Of a DNA stretch of 51,790 bases, positions 1-7,709 are shown in pieces. The notes beneath the pieces were generated by a model. That model worked only from the letters and a program-made list of their open reading frames with translations. It was not told the origin of the DNA and searched no databases. The stretch's first letter is position 1. Every line of letters starts with the position of its first letter. This stretch comes from Desulfuromonadales bacterium (GTDB taxonomy: Bacteria > Desulfobacterota > Desulfuromonadia > Desulfuromonadales > JAHYIW01). Location: assembly GCA_029210745.1 (NCBI GenBank), contig JARGFI010000017.1, positions 1 to 51,790 on the forward strand, in the 5' to 3' direction. The translations under genes and the position numbers were made by a program.

Positions 1-84
1 GCCATGTAAGCTCCTTGAAAGAGTGGGGTCCCGGTGTACCCTTGAATGGCCATTTACACAATCTTTTTTACACCCTCTCGGAAT
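1..84 (-). mobile_element. Probable terminus of an IS256-like insertion sequence, with the transposase gene starting at the window edge
   Basis: Read leftward, positions 84 to about 45 form an A/T-rich end containing GATTGTGTAAATGG, which resembles from memory the IS256-type inverted repeat core ATTGTGTAAA. About 60 nt further on, an AAGGAG ribosome-binding site is followed after five bases by an ATG at 5-3 that runs out of the window. This fits the left end of an insertion sequence followed by its transposase gene. The coding part and the other end are outside the window, so the family is an inference. The 75-codon plus-strand ORF over this stretch is probably a shadow. Confidence 0.45.
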
Positions 85-160
85 TCCCCCTGATATCGCA
101 GGCGGAATCAAGGCGGTAGCGTTCGTTCTCGGCTCCTGTCTGGATTCGTTTGACTCTCAC

Positions 161-192
161 ATGATACTTAACCTACAGGTTAAGTGTGTCAA
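161..192 (-). promoter_or_regulatory. MerR-type promoter (long spacer with a perfect dyad) reading left
   Basis: On the minus strand a TTGACA -35 (187-192) and a TATCAT -10 (161-166) are separated by 20 bp, which is too long for an ordinary sigma-70 promoter. The spacer holds a perfect dyad: 9-bp arms ACTTAACCT and AGGTTAAGT with 2 bp between them (166-185). A 19-20 bp spacer with a centred dyad is the hallmark of promoters that MerR-family activators untwist. No merR-like gene is in the window. The downstream side runs into the probable IS end after about 75 bp. Confidence 0.5.
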
Positions 193-578
193 CTCTGTCA
201 ACCCCTTTATTTCATACCAACGGGATGTGCAGGCTTTGTTAACTGAATAATTCGCTCAGTTACTTTCCTCATTTTTCACGAAATAGACATAATTCACCGG
301 GGGCATCAGCAAAAAACCTTTCCTGATGAGCACTGATCTTCCGCTAAGTCTGGCTGAAACTCTCCAACGTAGATTTTCACCCCCGCTTAGATTAAGAGGG
401 GGCTGGGGGGGAGTTAGCGTTTGTTGGGTGTCCTGAACCCCATGGCAGTTCCTGCCAGGCGTAACCCCTCCCGTCCTCCCCTTAACCCAAGGGGAGGAGC
501 AAGGCGCAGAGGAAAGTGACCCCAGCGGAAGATTGATAATCTGAACGTATTTTGACTTTTGCTTGCAAGGAGGGAATA
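193..578. other. Non-coding stretch before the GDPD gene
   Basis: No ORF here has a convincing ribosome-binding site or recognisable product. The stretch holds the compound inverted repeat at 380-498. The last 10 bases carry the ribosome-binding site of the short leader ORF at 579. I see no clear sigma-70 promoter. Confidence 0.5.
380..498. repeat. Compound palindromic repeat, REP-like
   Basis: Two hairpins lie close together. One has C5/G5 arms around TTAGATTAA (380-402). The other has perfect 10-bp arms TCCTCCCCTT and AAGGGGAGGA around a 5-nt loop (474-498). G-rich and C-rich segments between them are partly complementary, so the whole can fold into one long structure. Such elements are usually multicopy intergenic repeats, but copy number cannot be judged from one window. 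Confidence 0.4.
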
Positions 579-632
579 ATGCGTTTTAATCTATTTGGCA
601 GTTCTTTGGTCCGGCATTCACAGGTTGAATAG
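579..632 (+). CDS. 17-codon leader ORF in front of the GDPD gene
   Basis: An ATG at 579 follows a strong AAGGAGGG ribosome-binding site (568-574 region). It opens a 17-residue reading frame beginning MRFNLFGSS that ends with TAG at 630-632, one base before the ATG of the phosphodiesterase gene at 634. The larger gene has almost no ribosome-binding site of its own. This arrangement suggests the short ORF brings ribosomes to the next start (translational coupling). Whether the peptide itself has a role is unknown. Confidence 0.45.
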   Translation: MRFNLFGSSLVRHSQVE

Positions 633-633
633 G

Positions 634-2391
634 ATGAAAATCATCGGTCACAGGGGGGCGTCGGAAGAGGCCCCGGAAAATACGCTCGAAGCGTTGCGGC
701 TGGCGTGGGATCAGGGGGCCTATGCGGCAGAGTGTGATGTTGTGCGCACCGCTGACGGTGAGCTGATCCTGATGCACGATGATTCGACCAGACGCACCGC
801 GCTGCATGGAGAGGATCTGCGCGTCGAGGATACGGCGTGGAACGATCTCAAGGATCTGGATGTCGGCGGCTGGAAAGACCCGGCATGGCAAGGGGTCAAA
901 ATTCCGCGGTTGGCCGAGGTGCTGCGTGCCATCCCGGAGGGCAAGCAGCTCTATATTGAGATCAAGAGCGGCAGTACCAACCTCGGGGCAGATGAGCGGG
1001 TTCTCGATACCCTTGATAAGCTGCTGACCGAAGAGCGGGTCGCGGCGGAAAAAATCTCCTTCATCTGCTTCGATCACACCTTTCTCAACCGGCTCAAAAA
1101 ACGTCTGCCGCGCTACAACGCCAGTTACCTGACCAGCTACGCGAGGTTTCGCGGCAACTGGCCCGAGGTCAGGACCGGGGAGGAGCTGGAGCAATATATC
1201 GCGGCGGCGCTGGCCAACAACATCGATGGTCTCGACATGGAAAGCTCCCCCGTCATCAGCGCGGAATGGGTGAAAAAAATCCATGCTGCGGGATTGAAAA
1301 TCACCATCTGGAGTTACGCCAGAGACGATACGCTGGAGAATGCCCGGCGCTACCAGGAGCTGGGCGTCGACTTTTTAACAACCAATACGCCGGCCAAACT
1401 CGTATCGGAGCTGGCGCTTGCTCCCCCGCACAGCGCGTTCACCGGGAAAGAGTATCTGCAAGACGGCAAACTCACCGCGCAGGGCATTGCCTACCTGTCG
1501 CGCTTCAAGTGTTTCAATCTCTTCAAGCGGCCGCAGACGGCCCTGCTCTTTACCCTGTGCCTGCCGCTCACCCTCCCGCTGGCCATCGTGCGGGTCGTCG
1601 CGCTCGTTGTCGCCTTCGCGGGGGGAATCTGCCTGAAGAAATACCTGGCCATCCGTCTGGAAAATTATCCACGCATCATCAAGCTGATTTATTTTCTCTG
1701 CCTGGGTGTCTATCTCCGCGCCAAGGGCCCTGCCGCTGCTGACGCAAACGATGACGGGTCAACGCTCATCGTCACCAACCATCACAGCCGTTTCGATGCG
1801 ATATTGCTCGCCAACCTGCACCAGGCCGATGCAACGTACCGGGCGGCGGCCAAAACATCCTTTTTCGGGAGGTTGCTGATCGATTCAGGGGTGTGCAGCC
1901 GGGCGCTGGAGGAGGGCCTGGCGCTCGATACCAAAGAAGGGCGTGAGGAATTTCACCGGCGGCTGGATGCCGGGGATGGTCGGTCCCTGCTCTTCTTCCC
2001 CGAGGGGCGCGTCGTGCACAAGCCGCAGACAATCATGACCTTTCAAAACCACCTGCTGCAAGGACATAAGGTGAAGGTCATCTGTCGCAAAAGCCGCTAT
2101 AAATCGTATTTTCTCGATCATCCGCAGATCGAAATCCCTTTTTTCAAAACGCCCTATTCCCGTTTGAAAAATAAATTATTCTGGGATTCGATGATTGAAG
2201 GGCTCCCTTTTCTCATCTCTTTGGTGACCGTTTTTGAGACGGAAGTGATCGGCAGCGTCACGCTGACCGGCAGCGAGAGCCTCGAAGAGATCGATGCGGC
2301 GTTATATGCCCCCTATTTCGACCATGGCTTCCACCTCGTCAGCGTCGATCCCCTGCTCGCCAAAAAATTGCTGCACAGTTTGTATCGCTGA
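634..2391 (+). CDS. Glycerophosphodiester phosphodiesterase fused to a PlsC-type acyltransferase
   Basis: This 585-residue protein joins two lipid enzymes. Residues 1-262 are a GDPD TIM barrel: HRG at 6-8, the ENT segment at 15-17, D35, HD at 48-49 and the YIEIK strand with E109. The GDPD family cleaves glycerophosphodiesters to glycerol-3-phosphate and an alcohol. Residues 303-362 hold hydrophobic segments likely to anchor the protein in the membrane. The C-terminal part has the lysophosphatidic acid acyltransferase motifs NHHSRFD (382-388, the NHx4D box) and FPEGR (455-459). I chose ATG 634 rather than the upstream in-frame TTG at 595 because the GDPD fold begins at once with MKIIGHRG. The combination suggests recycling of deacylated phospholipid head groups into new lipid, which is inference. 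Confidence 0.85.
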   Translation: MKIIGHRGASEEAPENTLEALRLAWDQGAYAAECDVVRTADGELILMHDDSTRRTALHGEDLRVEDTAWNDLKDLDVGGWKDPAWQGVKIPRLAEVLRAIPEGKQLYIEIKSGSTNLGADERVLDTLDKLLTEERVAAEKISFICFDHTFLNRLKKRLPRYNASYLTSYARFRGNWPEVRTGEELEQYIAAALANNIDGLDMESSPVISAEWVKKIHAAGLKITIWSYARDDTLENARRYQELGVDFLTTNTPAKLVSELALAPPHSAFTGKEYLQDGKLTAQGIAYLSRFKCFNLFKRPQTALLFTLCLPLTLPLAIVRVVALVVAFAGGICLKKYLAIRLENYPRIIKLIYFLCLGVYLRAKGPAAADANDDGSTLIVTNHHSRFDAILLANLHQADATYRAAAKTSFFGRLLIDSGVCSRALEEGLALDTKEGREEFHRRLDAGDGRSLLFFPEGRVVHKPQTIMTFQNHLLQGHKVKVICRKSRYKSYFLDHPQIEIPFFKTPYSRLKNKLFWDSMIEGLPFLISLVTVFETEVIGSVTLTGSESLEEIDAALYAPYFDHGFHLVSVDPLLAKKLLHSLYR

Positions 2392-2570
2392 GCTATGGGC
2401 GTGAATTCTGACAATTTACCATGATCACAAGCACTGTAGACCCTTCGATATTTGGGGAAGGGGAGTCCGCCCGGCACCGCCACTTACATCATATTCGCAT
2501 TCAATTGTTGTGGAAAATACTTTAGGACGGTTTTGTGTTCTCCGGGTGAGGGTATCAAAATCCTTCCTGC

Positions 2571-4115
2571 TTAAGGCCCAGGGTGTGGCGAAGTACGAAC
2601 CTCATCGGCCAAATCGTCGAGACGCATATCGACATCCCAGTCTTCACAATCCGTCGCATTCTCCCGAGCCTGGAGCAGAAGCTGTTGGGCTCGGTGAAAA
2701 TCAGGGCACAGATTAAAACGCTGTGCATCCATACTCAGCAAGGCCGCCAGCACCACATAGCCCTGAGCGGAATTCGGGTGTTTTTCAATCTGCTGTTCCA
2801 GTAGCGAAAAAGCTTGTTCGGACTTTCCGAGTGCCAGTAATAGATGCGATGTTGTCTCGATAAAGTTATTCATCAGCGAACAACTCATGTCGGGAAAACG
2901 AGTGACGGCCTCCTGGCAGAAGATCAGGCCATTCTGAACAGCAACCGAACCCCTTTCCATATTATTCTCAATCAGAAACTGATAATCCACCAGCCAGTTG
3001 CTGAAAAAATCACAGCTGGAGAAAAGACGGTTGCACTCTTCAGTACCGGGATCACGAATGGTCTCGGGAAGGGTTGCTTTTGCCTCTTGCCAGGCATGCC
3101 ACCAGCAGGTCAACGCTTTGTTATGCAAATTTTTCTTGAGGTAATAATACCCGGCCTCAAGCCATTCATCCGCACGGTTAAGCGGTGTGGATGAATTCAA
3201 TGCGCCCAGCACTGCCGTGTCAATTTTCTGATCAATACAACATTTCTTGTACTTTTTTCCGCTACCACACGGACAGGGATCATTGCGCCCGATCTTGTTA
3301 CCTGCCGGTTGCTGGCGTTGACGCCGGGCTGCCTGCGGTTCCTGTAAAAGATCCGCAGGATCCTCACCTGGAGAATCCTCTTCTTCTGCCCAGTTTCGCG
3401 CAAAAAATGCAAGTTCACGCTCGGTCTTGAAGTTCGCTACCTTTTCCCGCCACTCTTTTAGCTTTTCTTCGGTCAGCGGTTGAGCCATCCCTGCCGAGAC
3501 CTCCTCGAAAGATTGCATCCCGGGGTTTGCCCAGCCGCACTGATAGGCCTCTTCAATTAACGGCATGGCCTCGGACAAGCGAAGATACTCGGCAATGGTA
3601 ATCGTCTCGTCCCAGACATAGGAAGGCCTTTTCAGCAGACGATGCGACAGCAGCTCCATACAGTAGTGGCCCAGCTCTTCCCGCGCAATACCACCCGTGA
3701 GTACCAGCGCGTGCAAGGCATCCAACCCCGCAGAACGGGCAAATTCATAGACATCCTCATCCTCCACCAGCGCCTTCAACGGTTCAACCCGGCCAGCACA
3801 GGTCCGCGCGAGCATTTCCGGCATATTTTGCGTCAGGATATCGCCAGTCAGGGCATCCAGCTGCAGGGGAGGTAAACGACAAATCGTTATATATCGCGCA
3901 AACGCTGCCGCACACTGCATTTCCGCACATAGATAAAGCGCATAGAGAAACAGGGCCGAGTGCTCATCCTCCAGTGGCGTGGCAATGCACCGATCCAGTT
4001 CCGCCAATAATGCAGGCTCCGCTTCATGCCAATGGCTGCGGATAAAGTTCAGCGCCTCGGTGGGGATTTGAGGTTGATAAGGCTTTAGTGCATCCAGTGC
4101 TTCTTCGATAGTCAT
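2571..4115 (-). CDS. DUF1186 protein with central SEC-C metal-binding motif and TPR-like C-terminus
   Basis: The 514-residue product has an alpha-helical N-terminal region of the DUF1186 type (about 1-240). A charged linker follows, then a SEC-C motif at 274-293 ([16 protein letters not shown]), then about 220 residues of helical, TPR-like sequence. SEC-C is the zinc- or iron-binding tail of SecA that contacts the SecB chaperone and ribosomes, and stand-alone SEC-C proteins include YecA and YchJ. It is the third gene of an operon: its ATG overlaps the stop of the HigA-like antitoxin by 4 nt, which itself overlaps the toxin by 4 nt. That tight coupling implies a shared function, perhaps control or chaperoning of the toxin-antitoxin pair. 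No function is proven for DUF1186. Confidence 0.85.
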   Translation of the reverse strand: MTIEEALDALKPYQPQIPTEALNFIRSHWHEAEPALLAELDRCIATPLEDEHSALFLYALYLCAEMQCAAAFARYITICRLPPLQLDALTGDILTQNMPEMLARTCAGRVEPLKALVEDEDVYEFARSAGLDALHALVLTGGIAREELGHYCMELLSHRLLKRPSYVWDETITIAEYLRLSEAMPLIEEAYQCGWANPGMQSFEEVSAGMAQPLTEEKLKEWREKVANFKTERELAFFARNWAEEEDSPGEDPADLLQEPQAARRQRQQPAGNKIGRNDPCPCGSGKKYKKCCIDQKIDTAVLGALNSSTPLNRADEWLEAGYYYLKKNLHNKALTCWWHAWQEAKATLPETIRDPGTEECNRLFSSCDFFSNWLVDYQFLIENNMERGSVAVQNGLIFCQEAVTRFPDMSCSLMNNFIETTSHLLLALGKSEQAFSLLEQQIEKHPNSAQGYVVLAALLSMDAQRFNLCPDFHRAQQLLLQARENATDCEDWDVDMRLDDLADEVRTSPHPGP

Positions 4116-4468
4116 CTCAAATTTCCATGTTTTGCGCCATACGCTTCCTGAGTCTTAGCAACAGGTGCTCCCGTCCCACTTTCAATCGGTTCGAAAACAA
4201 CCCGCACCTTGGCGTGCAGTGCCTCGGCAACCCGGCGCAGCATGCTCAGGGAATGGCCTTCATAGCTTGCAGATTCCAGACGGCTTATCTGCTGCTGGGA
4301 GGTCTTCAGGAGTTCTGCCAGCTCTTTTTGGGAAAGTCCGACCTGTTGACGAAGTGTAGCAATTTGCAGCGCGACATCCCAGGCATCGCCCGCCTGCTCA
4401 TAGCGAGCGGTAAAATCGGCTTCCTGCAGTTGCTCTTCCAGGTATTGGTCGAAATTGGTCTTGTTCAT
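4112..4468 (-). CDS. higA: HigA-like antitoxin, XRE-family helix-turn-helix
   Basis: This 118-residue protein carries an XRE/Cro helix-turn-helix at about residues 34-88 ([19 protein letters not shown], then QQQISRLES). In HigBA modules such proteins neutralise the toxin and repress their own promoter. Here the toxin gene comes first, the order typical of higBA, and the start codon overlaps the toxin stop by 4 nt. About 25 residues (94-118) follow the DNA-binding domain; this tail is longer than I expect for the short HigA type and could be a partner-binding segment. The symbol is assigned by domain and gene order, not by close similarity to a characterised HigA. Confidence 0.8.
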   Translation of the reverse strand: MNKTNFDQYLEEQLQEADFTARYEQAGDAWDVALQIATLRQQVGLSQKELAELLKTSQQQISRLESASYEGHSLSMLRRVAEALHAKVRVVFEPIESGTGAPVAKTQEAYGAKHGNLR

Positions 4469-4818
4469 TTTGGCTCTCTTTGCTGCCGTTCGCGCATTCG
4501 TTGCCGTGCGGTTGCGAGATCACGGCTCGAAATAGCCTGCCCCTTGTTACGCATGCCGTGCACCGCGACGATGCGGCGGTTCTTTACGAAAAACCAGAAC
4601 ACACGGGTATTGAGCTTTCCCACGTGACGCAGTTCAAAAAGTCCGTCGCCAAGCGCTTTGGATAACGGCTCCCGGTGATACTGCCGATTGCGCAACTCGG
4701 ACAGCCCGGCAATAATCGCCGCAAAATCATCCGGATCACTGGCTTTCAATTCGTCCAGAAACTGGCGAACCAGAGCTGCTCCGTTCTCCGTCTCATAGAA
4801 CTCTATACTGAATTCCAT
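4465..4818 (-). CDS. higB: HigB/RelE-like toxin of the phage Gp49 type
   Basis: The 117-residue product starts MEFSIEFYET and has the family signature LSKALGDGLFELRHVGKLNTRVFWFF followed by a VAVHGMRNKG segment with basic residues. This is typical of the Gp49-like HigB branch of the RelE superfamily. Known members cut mRNA on translating ribosomes. The basic, Arg-rich C-terminus fits RNA binding. The gene is first in a three-gene overlapping operon and lies only 44 bp after the DUF882 gene, with a candidate operator in that gap. Its ribosome-binding site is weak, which would keep toxin synthesis low. Confidence 0.82.
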   Translation of the reverse strand: MEFSIEFYETENGAALVRQFLDELKASDPDDFAAIIAGLSELRNRQYHREPLSKALGDGLFELRHVGKLNTRVFWFFVKNRRIVAVHGMRNKGQAISSRDLATARQRMRERQQREPK

Positions 4819-4830
4819 CTCTTTTCAATC

Positions 4831-4840
4831 TCAAATTTGA
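4831..4840. promoter_or_regulatory. Candidate operator of the toxin-antitoxin operon
   Basis: A perfect 10-bp palindrome TCAAATTTGA lies 13-22 bp upstream of the toxin start, in the short gap behind the DUF882 gene. HTH antitoxins commonly bind such short dyads next to their own start. Palindromes of this length also occur by chance, so this is a candidate only. Confidence 0.3.
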
Positions 4841-4862
4841 TGTTGCCCCCCCTCCCACCTGC

Positions 4863-5450
4863 TCACCAGCTCCGCACCGGGCCGACATCGACATGCACAA
4901 AACCATCGTCGGGGTAATATCCCACGCCGCCAAGGCGCAATTCGCGAACATAGCCATGGAGTGCGGCAACCGATATGCCCGGCAACTGGATATCTGAAGC
5001 CAGCCCCTTCATGTGAAAACTCTGTTTCGCCACATTGCGGCCCAGCGCTGCCAGATGCTCATTGTAGGCCGGGGAGCGATAAGCGGAAACGATATCGAGG
5101 CGTTCGGCGCCGAAATGATCCTCGATATCGTCCAGCAGTTCGACCAGTTCCAGATCGATCAGGGTTGTCTGGTTATCCCATGAACAGCGTAACAGGCGAT
5201 TCAACTCACTCAGCACCGCGTGGTCATAATTCCCCTCGCTGTCGCGATAAGTCACCTGCAACTGTTCTTTGGTTTTCAGATTATAGAGGTGCAGCTCACC
5301 GTCCCCGTTGAGGGTTGCAAACCGTTCGGTCCGCTTTACCCCGGCAGAGGAAAGACTTGCCCCCGACTTGTCCGGCACCAGTCCGGCAATCGTCGCGACC
5401 AGTCCCAGACTCAGCATGACGAGCAAAAGTTCGCGTTTCAATTCAGGCAA
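4863..5450 (-). CDS. DUF882 / M15-like zinc peptidase, exported
   Basis: The 195-residue protein begins with a hydrophobic export segment (about 8-26), so it acts in the envelope. Its C-terminal half matches the DUF882 (YcbK-like) branch of the peptidase M15 fold: the SAYRSPAYN segment, the zinc ligands in SFHMKGLASDI (H and D) and FVHVDVGPVRSW (second H). Relatives are D-Ala-D-Ala carboxypeptidases or peptidoglycan hydrolases. The start is a TTG with AAAGGA placed 8 nt upstream. It lies 36 bp after a small membrane-protein gene, probably in one transcript. The exact substrate is unknown. Confidence 0.8.
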   Translation of the reverse strand: MPELKRELLLVMLSLGLVATIAGLVPDKSGASLSSAGVKRTERFATLNGDGELHLYNLKTKEQLQVTYRDSEGNYDHAVLSELNRLLRCSWDNQTTLIDLELVELLDDIEDHFGAERLDIVSAYRSPAYNEHLAALGRNVAKQSFHMKGLASDIQLPGISVAALHGYVRELRLGGVGYYPDDGFVHVDVGPVRSW

Positions 5451-5486
5451 AATATTTATCCTTTTAAGCGTTGCGCGGCGAGAAGG

Positions 5487-5903
5487 TTAGTCCTTGAGCA
5501 GTTCGGCGCTCTTTTTAAATTCCGCGGGGATCTCGCTGAAGCTGCTGGTAAAATTCAGTTGTCCCTGCCCATCGACATATAGATACTTCAAGGTGTTTTT
5601 GTCAGGTAACGTTGATGGCTCGGGGGAGATCTTCTTTTCAACCTTTTCCGCCGCCGTCTGAATCGACTTGACGATACTTGTCGGGGGGGCGATAACATCG
5701 CTGACCGGATCGTCGTCACCGCCGACCAGTGCCGTGAGTCGGCCGCGAAAATCAAGATAAAAATGCTGTACATCAGCCAGCACCGGGAGCTTGACCCGCG
5801 TTGTCATCAACCACCGGTCAACCCCGATCAAGGCCGCCAAAAAAATCACTCCCCACACGATGATGCTGAACAGATTTTTCTTCATAATGCACAAATATTC
5901 CAT
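5487..5903 (-). CDS. Small membrane-anchored protein with a DUF4124-like C-terminus
   Basis: One transmembrane segment (about residues 12-30) is followed by about 105 hydrophilic residues with a Pro/Ser-rich middle. The C-terminal stretch YLYVDGQGQLNFTSSFSEIPAEFKK resembles DUF4124, a short periplasmic beta-type domain with the pattern 'Y-x-D-x-G-x-x-x-F-T ... IP'. This match is from memory and moderate. A second ATG lies six codons downstream (5885), and neither start has a strong ribosome-binding site. It precedes the DUF882 peptidase gene and is divergent from comM. Function unknown. Confidence 0.6.
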   Translation of the reverse strand: MEYLCIMKKNLFSIIVWGVIFLAALIGVDRWLMTTRVKLPVLADVQHFYLDFRGRLTALVGGDDDPVSDVIAPPTSIVKSIQTAAEKVEKKISPEPSTLPDKNTLKYLYVDGQGQLNFTSSFSEIPAEFKKSAELLKD

Positions 5904-6119
5904 TATCTTGCCAGCCGGTCAGGCGACTGACCGCTGCGTATGAAAAATGTTGCGATTGTAGTCTTGCCACGCTTTAAAATCAAGGGTTCCATCGCGGCGT
6001 TTCTTTTTCTTCGTCGCTGTGCTATGTATATTCAGCGTCAGCAACGTGACGCGTCCAGCGTTTTTACTGTTCAAGCACCGTGCTTGCAGCCACCAAAAAA
6101 CTCTCAAGGAGGGGATATC

Positions 6120-7649
6120 ATGCTTGCAACCATCCGGTCCGGCGCACTTTTGGGACTTGACGCTTACGCCGTCGAGGTCGAAGTCGATATCGCCATGGGC
6201 CTCCCCCAGTTTGCCACCGTTGGACTCCCCGAAGGAGCGGTCAAGGAGAGCAAGGACCGCGTCAAATCGGCGATCAAAAACTCCGGCTATGAGTTTCCCG
6301 CCCGCCGCATCACCATCAATCTCGCCCCCGCCGATATCCGCAAAGACGGTGCCGCCTTCGATTTGCCGATTGCCGTCGGCTTGCTCGCCGCCACCGACGT
6401 GATCCGCAGTATCAATGACAAGCGGTTCCTGATCCTCGGTGAACTGTCGTTGGATGGTCGGGTCAAACCGGTCAAAGGGGTGTTGCCGATTGCCGTCGGG
6501 GCCCGCCACTGGGAACTCGACGGTCTGATCGTGCCGGCGGAAAACGCCGCCGAGGGGGCACTGGTCGATGGCCTGCCGGTCTATGGGGTCAGTACCCTGG
6601 GAGAGCTGGTCGATTTTCTTAACGGTGCGAATCCCTTGACGGCATGTCAGGTCGACACCGCCGCGCTCTTCAATCAGGCCGCGCAACACGCCGAAGATTT
6701 TGCCGAGGTATGCGGGCAGGAGAATGCCAAACGCGCCCTTGAGATCGCCGCCGCCGGTGGACACAATCTGTTGATGATCGGCCCTCCCGGCAGTGGCAAG
6801 ACGATGCTCGCCCGGCGCCTGCCAACGATTCTGCCGGCGCAGAGTTTTGAGGAAGCGCTCGAATGCACCAAGATCCACTCTGTCCTCGGCCAGCTGCCAC
6901 AGCGTAACGCGCTGATCGCCCGGCGTGCCTTCCGTTCCCCACACCACACCGTTTCCGATGCCGGATTGATCGGCGGCGGCACCATCCCCCGCCCCGGCGA
7001 GGTGTCCCTGGCGCACAACGGGGTGCTGTTTCTCGACGAGCTGCCGGAGTTCAAAAAGAATGTTCTGGAGATGCTGCGCCAGCCCCTCGAAGATGGTCAG
7101 GTGACGATCAGCCGCGCCGCGACCAGCCTGACCTATCCGGCAACGTTCATGCTGATCGCGGCGATGAACCCGTGCCCCTGTGGTTATCTCGGTGATCCGC
7201 AACACAACTGCAACTGCACGCCGTTGATGACCCAGCGCTACAACACCCGCCTCTCTGGCCCGCTCCTCGATCGCATTGACCTGCATGTCGAAGTGCCCCG
7301 CGTCCAGTATCGCGACCTGGCGACGCCGAGCGGCGGCGAGAGCAGTGTGATGATTCGCGCCCGCGTCGATCAGGCGCGGGCGGTGCAACGCGAGCGCCTG
7401 AAAGCATTTGGTCTGCACGCCAACGCCCAGATGCAGACACGCCACATCACCAAATTTTGCAAAGTCGACGCGGCCGGGGACAAGTTGCTGGAAATGGTCA
7501 CCGACCGGCTCGGCTTTTCCGCCCGGACCTACACCCGCATCCTCAAAGTCGCCCGCACCATCGCCGATCTTGCTGCCTGTGAGCAGATCGACCAGTCACA
7601 TCTCGCGGAGGCAATTCAGTATCGCAGCCTTGATCGCCGCAAGGGGTAA
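6120..7649 (+). CDS. comM: YifB/ComM-family Mg-chelatase-like AAA+ ATPase
   Basis: The 509-residue protein has the family's N-terminal ChlI-like domain (MLATIRSGALLGLDAYAVEVEVD), a Walker A motif GPPGSGKT, a Walker B segment (LFLDELPEF), a cysteine-containing AMNPCPCGYLGDP segment and the C-terminal Mg-chelatase subunit domain. ComM is a hexameric helicase that promotes branch migration during natural transformation in Vibrio and Haemophilus; most bacteria keep it even when not known to be competent. ATG 6120 is preferred over the upstream in-frame start at 5940 because it has AAGGAGGGG just upstream and gives the normal family length. It is monocistronic and ends in a bidirectional terminator. 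Confidence 0.93.
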   Translation: MLATIRSGALLGLDAYAVEVEVDIAMGLPQFATVGLPEGAVKESKDRVKSAIKNSGYEFPARRITINLAPADIRKDGAAFDLPIAVGLLAATDVIRSINDKRFLILGELSLDGRVKPVKGVLPIAVGARHWELDGLIVPAENAAEGALVDGLPVYGVSTLGELVDFLNGANPLTACQVDTAALFNQAAQHAEDFAEVCGQENAKRALEIAAAGGHNLLMIGPPGSGKTMLARRLPTILPAQSFEEALECTKIHSVLGQLPQRNALIARRAFRSPHHTVSDAGLIGGGTIPRPGEVSLAHNGVLFLDELPEFKKNVLEMLRQPLEDGQVTISRAATSLTYPATFMLIAAMNPCPCGYLGDPQHNCNCTPLMTQRYNTRLSGPLLDRIDLHVEVPRVQYRDLATPSGGESSVMIRARVDQARAVQRERLKAFGLHANAQMQTRHITKFCKVDAAGDKLLEMVTDRLGFSARTYTRILKVARTIADLAACEQIDQSHLAEAIQYRSLDRRKG

Positions 7650-7655
7650 AATAAG

Positions 7656-7690
7656 AAAGAGCCCGCCGACACCAGGTCGACGGGCTCTTT
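7656..7690. terminator. Bidirectional terminator between comM and nifJ
   Basis: Fifteen-base arms AAAGAGCCCGCCGAC and GTCGACGGGCTCTTT (one G:T pair) enclose a 5-nt loop. The AAAG/CTTT ends give short T-runs on both strands. It sits between the convergent stops of comM and nifJ. Confidence 0.85.
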
Positions 7691-7709
7691 ACATTGAACA
7701 ACGCCTTCT

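Noticed and set aside
23-250. 75-codon ORF at the left end
   Set aside because: It runs across the probable IS end and the MerR-type promoter on the opposite strand and has no recognisable product.
5919-7445. 508-codon ORF on the minus strand
   Set aside because: It is the antisense shadow of comM, has no family features and arises from high GC content.
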